From Flavobacteriaceae bacterium UBA6268 (GTDB lineage: Bacteria > Bacteroidota > Bacteroidia > Flavobacteriales > Flavobacteriaceae), in assembly GCA_002440705.1 (NCBI GenBank), contig DJVA01000055.1, forward strand, positions 1 to 8,861: a stretch of DNA of 8,861 nucleotides, given 5' to 3'. The position numbers and the translations under genes were made by a program. The first letter of the stretch is position 1, and each line of letters starts with the position of its first letter. Under the pieces are notes generated by a model, which worked only from the letters and a program-made list of their open reading frames with translations, searched no databases and had not been told where the DNA came from. Below are positions 1 to 5,370 of the stretch, one piece after another.

Positions 1-61
1 CGGATTATTACCTATTGTTTATTGCTATTTTTTATTGGGGTTGGTTCGCTCCCTCAAAAGA

Positions 62-116
62 GGATAACCCACGGATAATCCATGGATAACCCATGGATAA
101 CCCACGGATGTCCCAT
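62..116. repeat. 11-bp tandem repeat, five copies
   Basis: Five head-to-tail 11-bp units are seen at 62-72, 73-83, 84-94, 95-105 and 106-116. The consensus is GGATAACCCAY. Units 1 and 4 are identical; unit 2 has one internal change (AATCC for AACCC); the last unit is the most divergent (GGATGTCCCAT). Unit junctions create CCATGG and the 10-bp palindrome ATCCATGGAT at 78-87. The unit length is not a multiple of three and no convincing frame crosses the repeat. Its function is unknown. Confidence 0.9.
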
Positions 117-132
117 GCACCACCAACCATTA

Positions 133-161
133 TCAATTGTTCATTGCTCATTGCTCATTGC
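133..161. repeat. 7-bp tandem repeat (TCATTGC) cluster
   Basis: Three exact copies of TCATTGC lie at 141-147, 148-154 and 155-161, preceded by a diverged unit TCAATTGT at 133-140. A related ATTG-rich stretch with a similar period is seen at about 13-38 (TATTGTT, TATTGCT). Together with the 11-bp array they make 1-161 a repeat-rich non-coding segment. Short heptameric ATTG/CAAT repeats occur between genes in other Bacteroidota as far as I recall; a function here cannot be inferred. Confidence 0.75.
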
Positions 162-203
162 CTTACACTTCATCCCCAAAATCCTACAATTCGGTTAGTT
201 GCT

Positions 204-235
204 TTTCGATAAGTCGTACACATCCCGCACCTTTG
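204..235 (+). promoter_or_regulatory. Weak candidate promoter for the small secreted ORF
   Basis: CACCTTTG at 228-235 matches the Bacteroidota -7 consensus TAnnTTTG except for the first base. A TTTC at 204-207 lies 20 bp upstream, where a TTTG-like -33 element is expected. The implied transcription start, near 242, would give a leader of about 20 nt to the ATG at 262. Two mismatches make this suggestive only. Confidence 0.3.
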
Positions 236-261
236 AACCATCAATCACAAAATCGAACGCC

Positions 262-528
262 ATGCACACCGTACTCCAATACCTCATGCTCCTGTTTACC
301 GGCGCCCTCTTGCACGCACAAAATACCGTGGAAGTTACCAACACTCCCTACAACAGCCCCGAAGAAGCTGTTTGCAGTATCCAACTGTCCCAAAAAAATG
401 ACGCCCATACTGCCCATTTGGAACTTTGCAAAGAAGGGGACGTAACGTTGTGTCTTCTTCCGAAAAGGGAAGCAGCATCCTTTAATTGCGAACCTAAGCA
501 GCAATGCTTTTTAGTTTGTTGCCTCTAA
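262..528 (+). CDS. Small secreted protein, possibly a gene remnant
   Basis: This 88-codon frame begins with a plausible signal peptide: a hydrophobic stretch at residues 4-17 ending LLHAQ, the Ala-Gln cleavage context common in Flavobacteriaceae exported proteins. The open frame extends upstream to 199, but the start at 262 puts the signal peptide at the N-terminus and fits the weak promoter at 204-235. The first mature residues (NTVEVTNTPYN) look like a beta strand. The rest is Cys-rich and unlike any family I recognise. The frame ends CFLVCCL across a terminator-like hairpin, so its 3' part may not be real coding sequence. It could be a genuine small exported protein or a truncated gene that kept its signal peptide. 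Confidence 0.4.
   Translation: MHTVLQYLMLLFTGALLHAQNTVEVTNTPYNSPEEAVCSIQLSQKNDAHTAHLELCKEGDVTLCLLPKREAASFNCEPKQQCFLVCCL
496..512 (+). terminator. Weak terminator-like hairpin
   Basis: AAGCA (496-500), loop GCAA (501-504) and TGCTT (505-509) form a 5-bp stem with a GNRA-type tetraloop, running into a T tract at 508-512. The stem is short and AT-rich. It lies inside the last codons of the small ORF and upstream of the TPR gene, so it could end transcription from the former. Confidence 0.25.
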
Positions 529-540
529 GCATTGGATTTG
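510..540 (+). promoter_or_regulatory. Low-confidence promoter for the TPR-kinase pair
   Basis: TGGATTTG at 533-540 matches TAnnTTTG at five of six defined positions, and TTTA at 510-513 lies 19 bp upstream as a three-of-four match to the -33 TTTG. The expected start near 546 would give a leader of about 33 nt before the ATG at 580. The -33 candidate overlaps the T tract of the hairpin described at 496-512, so at most one reading of those bases need be right. Confidence 0.25.
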
Positions 541-579
541 GACAACAACTTTTATACATTCACCAAACAAAACCATCAC

Positions 580-1212
580 ATGAAAAAAGTACTTTTTATT
601 CTCGTTGCTTGTATGTCCCTTACCGTCTTCGCCCAAGACGGCAAATACGAAAAGGGCATGGCCAAGGCCTTCGAACTCTGGAAAGACGGACAGCCCTGGG
701 AGGCTGCCAACCTCTTTGAACGCATCGCCCAGGCGGAGCCGGACAACTGGTTGCCACCTTTTTATGTGGCTCAGGTAAACGTACTCTACAGTTTCTCGGA
801 AAAGGATGAAGAAAAGCTCACGGCCCAACTCAAAAAGGCACAGGACTTCCTGAATGATGCCAAGGCCCTTTCCAAGGACAACCCCGAAATCCTGGTCTTG
901 CAGGCACAGCTGCACACCGCTTGGATTGTATTCGATGGGGCCAAGTACGGCATGACGCTGTCGCCCATCATCAACCAACTCTACGACGAAGCCTACAAAC
1001 TGGAGCCCGGAAATCCACGGGTGGCCTTTGGCCGCGTGGAGTGGAAACTGGGCACTGCACGTTTCTTTGGACAAGACACCAAACCCTTTTGCGAAGAACT
1101 GAAGCAGGCCGTGGCCCTTTTTGACACCTACGAGACCAAAGGGGCATTTTATCCCAACGGGGGAGGGGACTACGCCCGCCAGTCGTTAGCACAAAACTGT
1201 AAGGAAGAATAA
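580..1212 (+). CDS. Secreted TPR-like protein, kinase neighbour
   Basis: This 210-residue protein starts MKKVLF and has a signal peptide through about residue 18 (SLTVFA, then Gln). An alternative lipobox, LVAC at 8-11, has a very short hydrophobic stretch before it, so signal peptidase I cleavage is favoured. The mature part is alpha-helical and resembles tetratricopeptide repeats: helices around 22-52 (EAANLFERIAQAEPDN), 78-115 (an A/L/K-rich pair ending near NPEILVLQAQLH) and 130-165 (LYDEAYKLEPGNPRVAFG). A Gly-rich segment with Cys207 closes the chain. An in-frame extension to 532 would bury the signal peptide, so 580 is the better start. The stop overlaps the kinase ATG by one base, which implies translational coupling. 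The inferred role is a periplasmic partner of the kinase; no enzymatic motif is seen. Confidence 0.85.
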   Translation: MKKVLFILVACMSLTVFAQDGKYEKGMAKAFELWKDGQPWEAANLFERIAQAEPDNWLPPFYVAQVNVLYSFSEKDEEKLTAQLKKAQDFLNDAKALSKDNPEILVLQAQLHTAWIVFDGAKYGMTLSPIINQLYDEAYKLEPGNPRVAFGRVEWKLGTARFFGQDTKPFCEELKQAVALFDTYETKGAFYPNGGGDYARQSLAQNCKEE

Positions 1213-2537
1213 TGCAATTTTTCAGGGAACTAGGAAAGGCTTTTTTTGTTGGGACGATGATCTTTCTCGTTGCCGGCATCATCCAGTACATCAATGGGGT
1301 GGAGATTAGCAGTGGTAAGGAATTGCTACAGTATTTCCTCTTTAACCAATTGTATTCGGTGACCCTCTATATGGTGAATGCCTATTTTTTTAATTTCCTG
1401 ATGAACCGCTACAAAGGCGAATGGTTCAAGGGTCCCCACTTACTGCGGGGCATGCTGGGTACCGTAGTCATTTCGTTGGTCACCATCTTCATTATCCGAT
1501 GGTTTATCCACGTGGTATGGTACGGCGAAACCTTCAGCGGGTTCCTAAACGGGGAGCAGCCCCGGTTCTATTACCTGGCCTTGCTCATTTCGGTGGTGGT
1601 CACCGCCATTTTCTACGGAATTTACTACTACCGCTTCACCCAAGAGCGAAAAGTAAAGGAACAAAAGATCATTGCCGGGACGGCCTCGGCCCAGTTCGAC
1701 GCCCTGAAGAACCAATTGGATCCCCATTTCCTATTCAACAGCTTGAACGTCCTTACCAGCCTTATCGAGGAAAATCCCCATGCGGCGACTAAGTTCACAA
1801 CTTCGCTCTCCAAGGTGTACCGCTACGTACTGGAGCAAAAGAACAAGGAACTGGTTACCGTGGAGGAAGAACTGCAGTTTGCCCAATTGTACATGTCGCT
1901 CATCGAGATGCGGTTTGAGGACAGCATCGTCTTTGAGGTCCCACAAACGCTCTCCAACCCCGAAGCCAAGGTGGTGCCATTGTCCCTACAGCTATTGCTG
2001 GAAAATGCCGTAAAGCACAACCAAGTTACCCCGCAAAACAAACTGCACATCCGTATTTATGAGGAAAACGGCAACTTAGTGGTGAAGAACAACCGCCAGC
2101 CCAAAACGGTAGTAAAAGAAAGCAGTGGGGTAGGGCTAAGGAACATACGCCAACGGTATTATTTATTGACCCAACGACCGGTGACGGTCGAGCAGAACGA
2201 AAAGGAGTTTTGGGTAGCTATTCCCTTGCTCACCAAAAAAGCAAACGTCATGAACACACAAACACAATACATTTCGGAAAAGCGCTATGAGCGTGCCAAA
2301 AAGCAGGTAGAGAACATCAAGGGTTTTTACATCCATTTCACCATTTATTTAATCATGGTGCCGGTATTCATCTACCTCAACATCATTTCCACATCCTTTC
2401 CGTGGGCCATGTTTCCAATCTTTGGATGGGGGATGGGGATTGCAGGACATGCCTTTGAAGCCTTCAACTACAACCCCATCTTGGGACGGAAGTGGGAGGA
2501 GCGTAAGATCCGGGAACTGATGGACAAGGATCATTAA
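1212..2537 (+). CDS. LytS-type sensor histidine kinase with C-terminal 2TM domain
   Basis: This is a 441-residue membrane kinase. Four predicted helices lie near 8-27, 40-63, 82-101 and 119-140, with short loops between them and no large sensor domain. A charged linker (143-152) leads to the His_kinase (PF06580-type) region: LDPHFLFNSLN carries the phospho-accepting His172. The ATP-binding part has LLLENAVKHN (Asn265) and GVGLRNIRQRY (306-316). No DxGxG box is seen; VKNN at 291-294 stands at that place, as in other Bacteroidota LytS kinases. After the ATPase ends (FWVAIPLL, 333-340) a second membrane module begins at Met347. It has RAKKQV..IKGFY, two helices near 374-391 and 398-416, His413 and WEERKIRELMD, which is a 2TM domain (PF13239-type). 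The catalytic core is therefore tethered to the membrane at both ends. The expected partner is the LytTR regulator at 3657-4412. Confidence 0.93.
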   Translation: MQFFRELGKAFFVGTMIFLVAGIIQYINGVEISSGKELLQYFLFNQLYSVTLYMVNAYFFNFLMNRYKGEWFKGPHLLRGMLGTVVISLVTIFIIRWFIHVVWYGETFSGFLNGEQPRFYYLALLISVVVTAIFYGIYYYRFTQERKVKEQKIIAGTASAQFDALKNQLDPHFLFNSLNVLTSLIEENPHAATKFTTSLSKVYRYVLEQKNKELVTVEEELQFAQLYMSLIEMRFEDSIVFEVPQTLSNPEAKVVPLSLQLLLENAVKHNQVTPQNKLHIRIYEENGNLVVKNNRQPKTVVKESSGVGLRNIRQRYYLLTQRPVTVEQNEKEFWVAIPLLTKKANVMNTQTQYISEKRYERAKKQVENIKGFYIHFTIYLIMVPVFIYLNIISTSFPWAMFPIFGWGMGIAGHAFEAFNYNPILGRKWEERKIRELMDKDH

Positions 2538-2576
2538 CAGTTGGGTAGTTCAGAATAACAATTCGGTCACTCTTAT

Positions 2577-2607
2577 TTTAGATCGCTCAAATGCACAAGT
2601 ACCTTTG
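2577..2607 (+). promoter_or_regulatory. Bacteroidota-type promoter for the 2TM/regulator genes
   Basis: TACCTTTG at 2600-2607 is a perfect match to the -7 consensus TAnnTTTG. TTTA at 2577-2580 is a three-of-four match to the -33 TTTG, with 19 bp between. Transcription would begin near 2612-2615, after the possible ATG at 2610 and about 20 nt before the ATG at 2634. The element sits in the only sizeable gap (2538-2633) inside the signalling locus. Confidence 0.6.
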
Positions 2608-2633
2608 CCATGCAAAACCTAAAAATCCAAACC

Positions 2634-2945
2634 ATGGAATTCGACAGTAGGGAAAACAAATACCTTAGGGCCAAGGCCCAAGTAGCCGAGATGAAAAAAT
2701 TCTACACCAGCCTCATGCTGTATGTAGTGTTCATGTGCTTTTTGGGAGCACTCAATTACTACACCAACCAATGGCGTTACATGTGGTTTTTATGGGCAGC
2801 CTTTGGATGGGGCATCGGACTCATCTTCCAAGCCCTCAAAGCCTTCAACTGGGCTCCTTTCATGAACAAAAGCTGGGAGGAACGCAAGATTAAGGAATAC
2901 ATGGAACGCGAAGAGCAACAAGACGAACAGCAACGATGGAACTAA
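2634..2945 (+). CDS. Small 2TM-domain membrane protein (first of three)
   Basis: This 103-residue protein is one 2TM domain. It has a basic amphipathic N-terminal helix (LRAKAQVAEMKKFY, 11-24), two membrane helices near 26-43 and 50-68 joined by a short loop (NYYTNQWRY), and the C-terminal motif WEERKIKEYME (81-91). The end is Gln/Glu-rich and finishes RWN. Where its relatives have a His in the second helix (GLFFHGL in the third copy) this one has Gln66. The start at 2634 is chosen over 2610 because the promoter places transcription start after 2610, and because MEF also opens the third paralogue. The molecular function of the family is unknown. Its position between kinase and regulator suggests a signalling accessory. 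It overlaps the next gene by 10 nt if that gene starts at 2936. Confidence 0.88.
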   Translation: MEFDSRENKYLRAKAQVAEMKKFYTSLMLYVVFMCFLGALNYYTNQWRYMWFLWAAFGWGIGLIFQALKAFNWAPFMNKSWEERKIKEYMEREEQQDEQQRWN

Positions 2946-3292
2946 CGATGTATAGCAACCAATCGCACCATAACCAGTTCCTTAGGGCTCAAAAGCAAGT
3001 AAAACGACTGAAACACTTTTACCGGCATGTTGTGCTGTACATTATCATGGTCATCGCTTTACTACTGGTGCGGTATGTACTGCTTCCCAGAATGGACTGG
3101 ATGCTGCCCGACAAGGGGTTTCAGGATTGGCTCTATTGGAATTTTGTACTATTTCCCGTGCTGTGGGGTGTTGCCCTGGCCATTCACGGTCTTACGGTAT
3201 TTCGATGGGGCGCCGTCAAAAAATGGGAAGACCGAAAAATAAAGGAACTCATGGACGAAGAAAAAAACGATCAAAGCCAACTTTGGAATTAA
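2936..3292 (+). CDS. Small 2TM-domain membrane protein (second of three)
   Basis: This 118-residue 2TM protein has the N-terminal motif FLRAQKQVKRLKHFY (15-29), a first membrane helix near 31-49, a loop of about 18-20 residues (longer than in the first and third copies, with Trp55 and Trp65) and a second helix near 68-88 containing LWGVALAIHGL with His84. The C-terminal motif is WEDRKIKELMDEE (97-109), and the chain ends SQLWN, echoing the RWN end of the preceding protein. The start is uncertain. ATG at 2936 overlaps the previous stop by 10 nt and gives MEL, like MEF in its neighbours; ATG at 2948 lies two bases past that stop and gives MYSNQ. Both support translational coupling. Function is inferred only from neighbours. 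Confidence 0.87.
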   Translation: MELTMYSNQSHHNQFLRAQKQVKRLKHFYRHVVLYIIMVIALLLVRYVLLPRMDWMLPDKGFQDWLYWNFVLFPVLWGVALAIHGLTVFRWGAVKKWEDRKIKELMDEEKNDQSQLWN

Positions 3293-3296
3293 CACT

Positions 3297-3632
3297 ATGG
3301 AATTCAACAACGACGATCCCTACAAACGCGCTCAGCGCAAAGTAAAGGAACTGAAAGGGTTTTATGCCCATGCTACGGTCTATATAATCGTAAACATTTT
3401 TCTGGTACTGTCCCAAATGGGCCTATTTAGTGGGAACTTTCACGTAGGGCTGCCGGTTTGGGGTTATTTCACCACGCCTTTCTTTTGGGGTATAGGCCTC
3501 TTTTTCCATGGCTTGATGGTCTTCAAGGACCGCATCCCGGTACTTCGAAACTGGGAAGAGCACAAAATCAAGGAGTTGATGGACCGTGAGGAAAAGGAAT
3601 ACAAAAATACTTTCAAGGATGACTATCTTTAA
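3297..3632 (+). CDS. Small 2TM-domain membrane protein (third of three)
   Basis: This 111-residue 2TM protein starts MEFNNDD, 4 nt after the preceding stop. It has the motif YKRAQRKVKELKGFY (9-23), a first helix near 25-42, a loop of about 15 residues, and a second helix near 55-76 with the most typical family core, PFFWGIGLFFHGLMVF (61-76, His71). The C-terminal motif is WEEHKIKELMDREE (86-99), followed by a charged tail ending DDYL rather than the WN end of the first two. The basic motif before helix 1 and the acidic/basic helix after helix 2 would both face the cytoplasm if the two helices form a hairpin. It is probably co-transcribed with the regulator 24 nt downstream. Confidence 0.9.
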   Translation: MEFNNDDPYKRAQRKVKELKGFYAHATVYIIVNIFLVLSQMGLFSGNFHVGLPVWGYFTTPFFWGIGLFFHGLMVFKDRIPVLRNWEEHKIKELMDREEKEYKNTFKDDYL

Positions 3633-3656
3633 ACCCCTTAAAGCCGAATTATCGCT

Positions 3657-4412
3657 ATGGAAGTATTGATCATCGAAGACGAAAAACCCTCTGCACGACG
3701 CCTACAACGTATGTTGGAACGACAGGACGTTACCGTCAATCATTTGCTTCACAGTGTGGCGGAAGCCATTGAATGGTTTCAAGCAAACCCCCATCCCGAC
3801 CTTATTTTCCTGGACATACAGTTAAGCGATGGATTGTCTTTTGAAATCTTTGACGTGGTAGACATTCAGAGTGCTATCATTTTTACAACAGCTTATGACG
3901 AGTACGCCCTTCAGGCCTTTAAACTGAATAGCATCGATTATTTACTGAAACCCATCGATGAGGACGAATTGGCCACCGCAGTGCAGAAATACCGTTCCAG
4001 GGCCCCAAAAGAGCAAAACGTACAGTTGAGTTTTGAAGACATCAAGAAGCTCCTCACCAACCCTGTAGCGCGGGAATACAAAAAGCGGTTTACTGCCCGG
4101 ATTGGGCAACACATTAAAATGATACCCGTGGACGAAATTGAATGTTTCTACAGTGAAAACAAAGGCACTTATGCCCATACGTATGAGGGAAGGGACTATT
4201 TGTTGGACACTACCTTGGAACAGTTGGAGGATGAATTGAGTCCCAAGGATTTTTTCCGCATCAACCGGAAGTACTACATCAACATAAAGGCCATCAAGGA
4301 TATTATTAGCTACACCAACAGCCGTTTGCAACTGAAGCTACAGCACTACACTGCCAACGACATTGTCGTGGCCCGGGAGCGGGTGAAGGATTTTAAGTTG
4401 TGGCTGGAGTAA
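3657..4412 (+). CDS. LytTR-family response regulator
   Basis: This 251-residue regulator belongs to the family that includes AgrA, LytR and YpdB. The receiver domain (1-112) carries the acidic pocket IIEDE (5-9), phospho-acceptor Asp53 in LIFLDIQLSDG, Thr77/Thr78 in IIFTTAYDEYA, and Lys98 in YLLKPID. A linker at about 113-143 joins it to a LytTR DNA-binding domain (145-247), recognised by IKMIPVDEIECFYSENKG, FFRINRKYYIN and the closing VVARERVKDFKLWLE. Such regulators bind direct repeats upstream of a few target genes, often membrane proteins, after phosphorylation by a LytS-type kinase. The kinase at 1212-2537 is the obvious partner. The gene ends flush against the stop codon of the opposing gene, with no intergenic terminator. 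Confidence 0.95.
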   Translation: MEVLIIEDEKPSARRLQRMLERQDVTVNHLLHSVAEAIEWFQANPHPDLIFLDIQLSDGLSFEIFDVVDIQSAIIFTTAYDEYALQAFKLNSIDYLLKPIDEDELATAVQKYRSRAPKEQNVQLSFEDIKKLLTNPVAREYKKRFTARIGQHIKMIPVDEIECFYSENKGTYAHTYEGRDYLLDTTLEQLEDELSPKDFFRINRKYYINIKAIKDIISYTNSRLQLKLQHYTANDIVVARERVKDFKLWLE

Positions 4413-5279
4413 TCAAGACCCTTTGGGTTGCATGGTGAGGTTGATTTTAATTTCGCCATCTACGATCATCCTTACATAATAGATTTTATCGCGATACACC
4501 TCCATGTCGAAGGCAAATTGCAATGTTTCATTCCCTGGTTGTTGCTGCGGATTGTTATAGAGTTCCCGTACCAAAATATTAGCTTCGTCGAATAGGGCAA
4601 TGGTTACGGCCCTTTCTTGGTGGAATGTAAATTTGAAACTTCCCTTGGCCGCTCTTTTAATCAGGCTGTTATCGCGGTAATTTTGACGGTAATCATTGGG
4701 GTTTCGCTCAGGAACCTGAAGGTCCATGAGGTCGGCCACATACGATTGTAGGTGTAGGGCCTCGGCTTCATCAAATCCGTTGATTCCTGTTAAGTCAGCA
4801 GTCTCCACCAAGGCCCAAACGGCATGCTGTCCCAAGGTGTTGAAATCTTTGCGCGCTTCGATTTCGGTGGTTAGTTTTTGAAGTTTCTCATCGGCCATTC
4901 CAGCAAGTCGATAGCTTACTTCTTCATTGAAACCTGATAGATTGGGCTCTATGCACATTCCATATACCGGAAGGGTTTTGGTTTCGTGTGGTTTTAAAGC
5001 GATGAGTTCCTCTTTGGTGATAACGATATCCTGGACCAGGGAGTCATTTGCCTTGAAAATCTGTCCGTTGGGAAGTGTGATGCGGATAGGTTTTGCCAAT
5101 TGGTTTTTCAAAGTAAGGAGGATGGGTTTTTCGTAATGGGTACTCGCTGCATTTCCCTGTACCGAGAGTGTGACCGTGGTTTCCTCCAATGCTTGGCTAA
5201 GTGTGTAGGTGGGGTCTGGTGTAATGGTAGGAACGGATGAAAGGGTAATTCCAAAGAGAAAAAGGACAATGGTTTTCAT
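4413..5279 (-). CDS. Secreted protein of unknown function
   Basis: I do not recognise this 288-residue protein. A short signal peptide (1-16, LFLFGITLSSVP) indicates export; there is no lipobox. Three regions can be seen. Residues 35-115 are strand-rich and Ig-like (VTLSVQGN, PILLTLKNQLAKPIRITLP, KTLPVYGMCIEP). Residues 125-190 are helical, with QHAVWALVETADLTGI (151-166). Residues 213-284 are strand-rich again (GSFKFTF, RAVTIALFD, ILVRELY, KIYYVRMIVDG), like the beta-sandwich modules common at the ends of Bacteroidota exported proteins. Only one Cys is present in the mature protein (109), so no disulphide is expected within it. It lies 91 nt downstream of the VIT gene in the same direction and may be transcribed separately. 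Its stop abuts that of the response regulator. Confidence 0.85.
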   Translation of the reverse strand: MKTIVLFLFGITLSSVPTITPDPTYTLSQALEETTVTLSVQGNAASTHYEKPILLTLKNQLAKPIRITLPNGQIFKANDSLVQDIVITKEELIALKPHETKTLPVYGMCIEPNLSGFNEEVSYRLAGMADEKLQKLTTEIEARKDFNTLGQHAVWALVETADLTGINGFDEAEALHLQSYVADLMDLQVPERNPNDYRQNYRDNSLIKRAAKGSFKFTFHQERAVTIALFDEANILVRELYNNPQQQPGNETLQFAFDMEVYRDKIYYVRMIVDGEIKINLTMQPKGS

Positions 5280-5321
5280 AAAGAGGATTTATGAAAAAAC
5301 GCAAGAATCAACTTGTTAGTA

Positions 5322-5362
5322 TTTTTCAAGGGGAATCGTGAAAGAAGAAAAATTCTTGAAAA
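5322..5362 (-). other. Inverted repeat between VIT and secreted-protein genes
   Basis: TTTTCAAG (5323-5330) and CTTGAAAA (5355-5362) form an exact 8-bp inverted repeat with a 24-nt spacer. It sits between the VIT stop (5371) and the secreted-protein ATG (5279). It could be a weak AT-rich hairpin ending the VIT transcript or a regulatory site for the next gene. No clear T tract or TAnnTTTG element is seen on the minus strand in this 91-nt gap. Confidence 0.3.
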
Positions 5363-5370
5363 GGAACTGT

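Noticed and set aside
62..116. The tandem repeat as a CRISPR array
   Set aside because: Units are 11 bp and directly adjacent with no spacers, and no cas genes are nearby.
511..1074. Minus-strand open frame of 187 codons
   Set aside because: It lies opposite the TPR gene, which has a signal peptide and a coupled start with the kinase; the reverse frame shows no domain or export signal.
2205..2212. GAGTTTTG as a promoter for a free 2TM protein from Met347 of the kinase
   Set aside because: It has one mismatch to TAnnTTTG and no TTTG-like -33 element at the right distance, so it is too weak to call.
3942..4331. Minus-strand open frame of 129 codons inside the response regulator
   Set aside because: It is a shadow of the well-recognised receiver/LytTR coding frame and has no recognisable motif.
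5291..5341. A 16-codon plus-strand frame (MKKRKNQLV...) in the gap after the secreted-protein gene
   Set aside because: It is very short, has no promoter or conserved feature, and is likely to occur by chance in AT-rich DNA.
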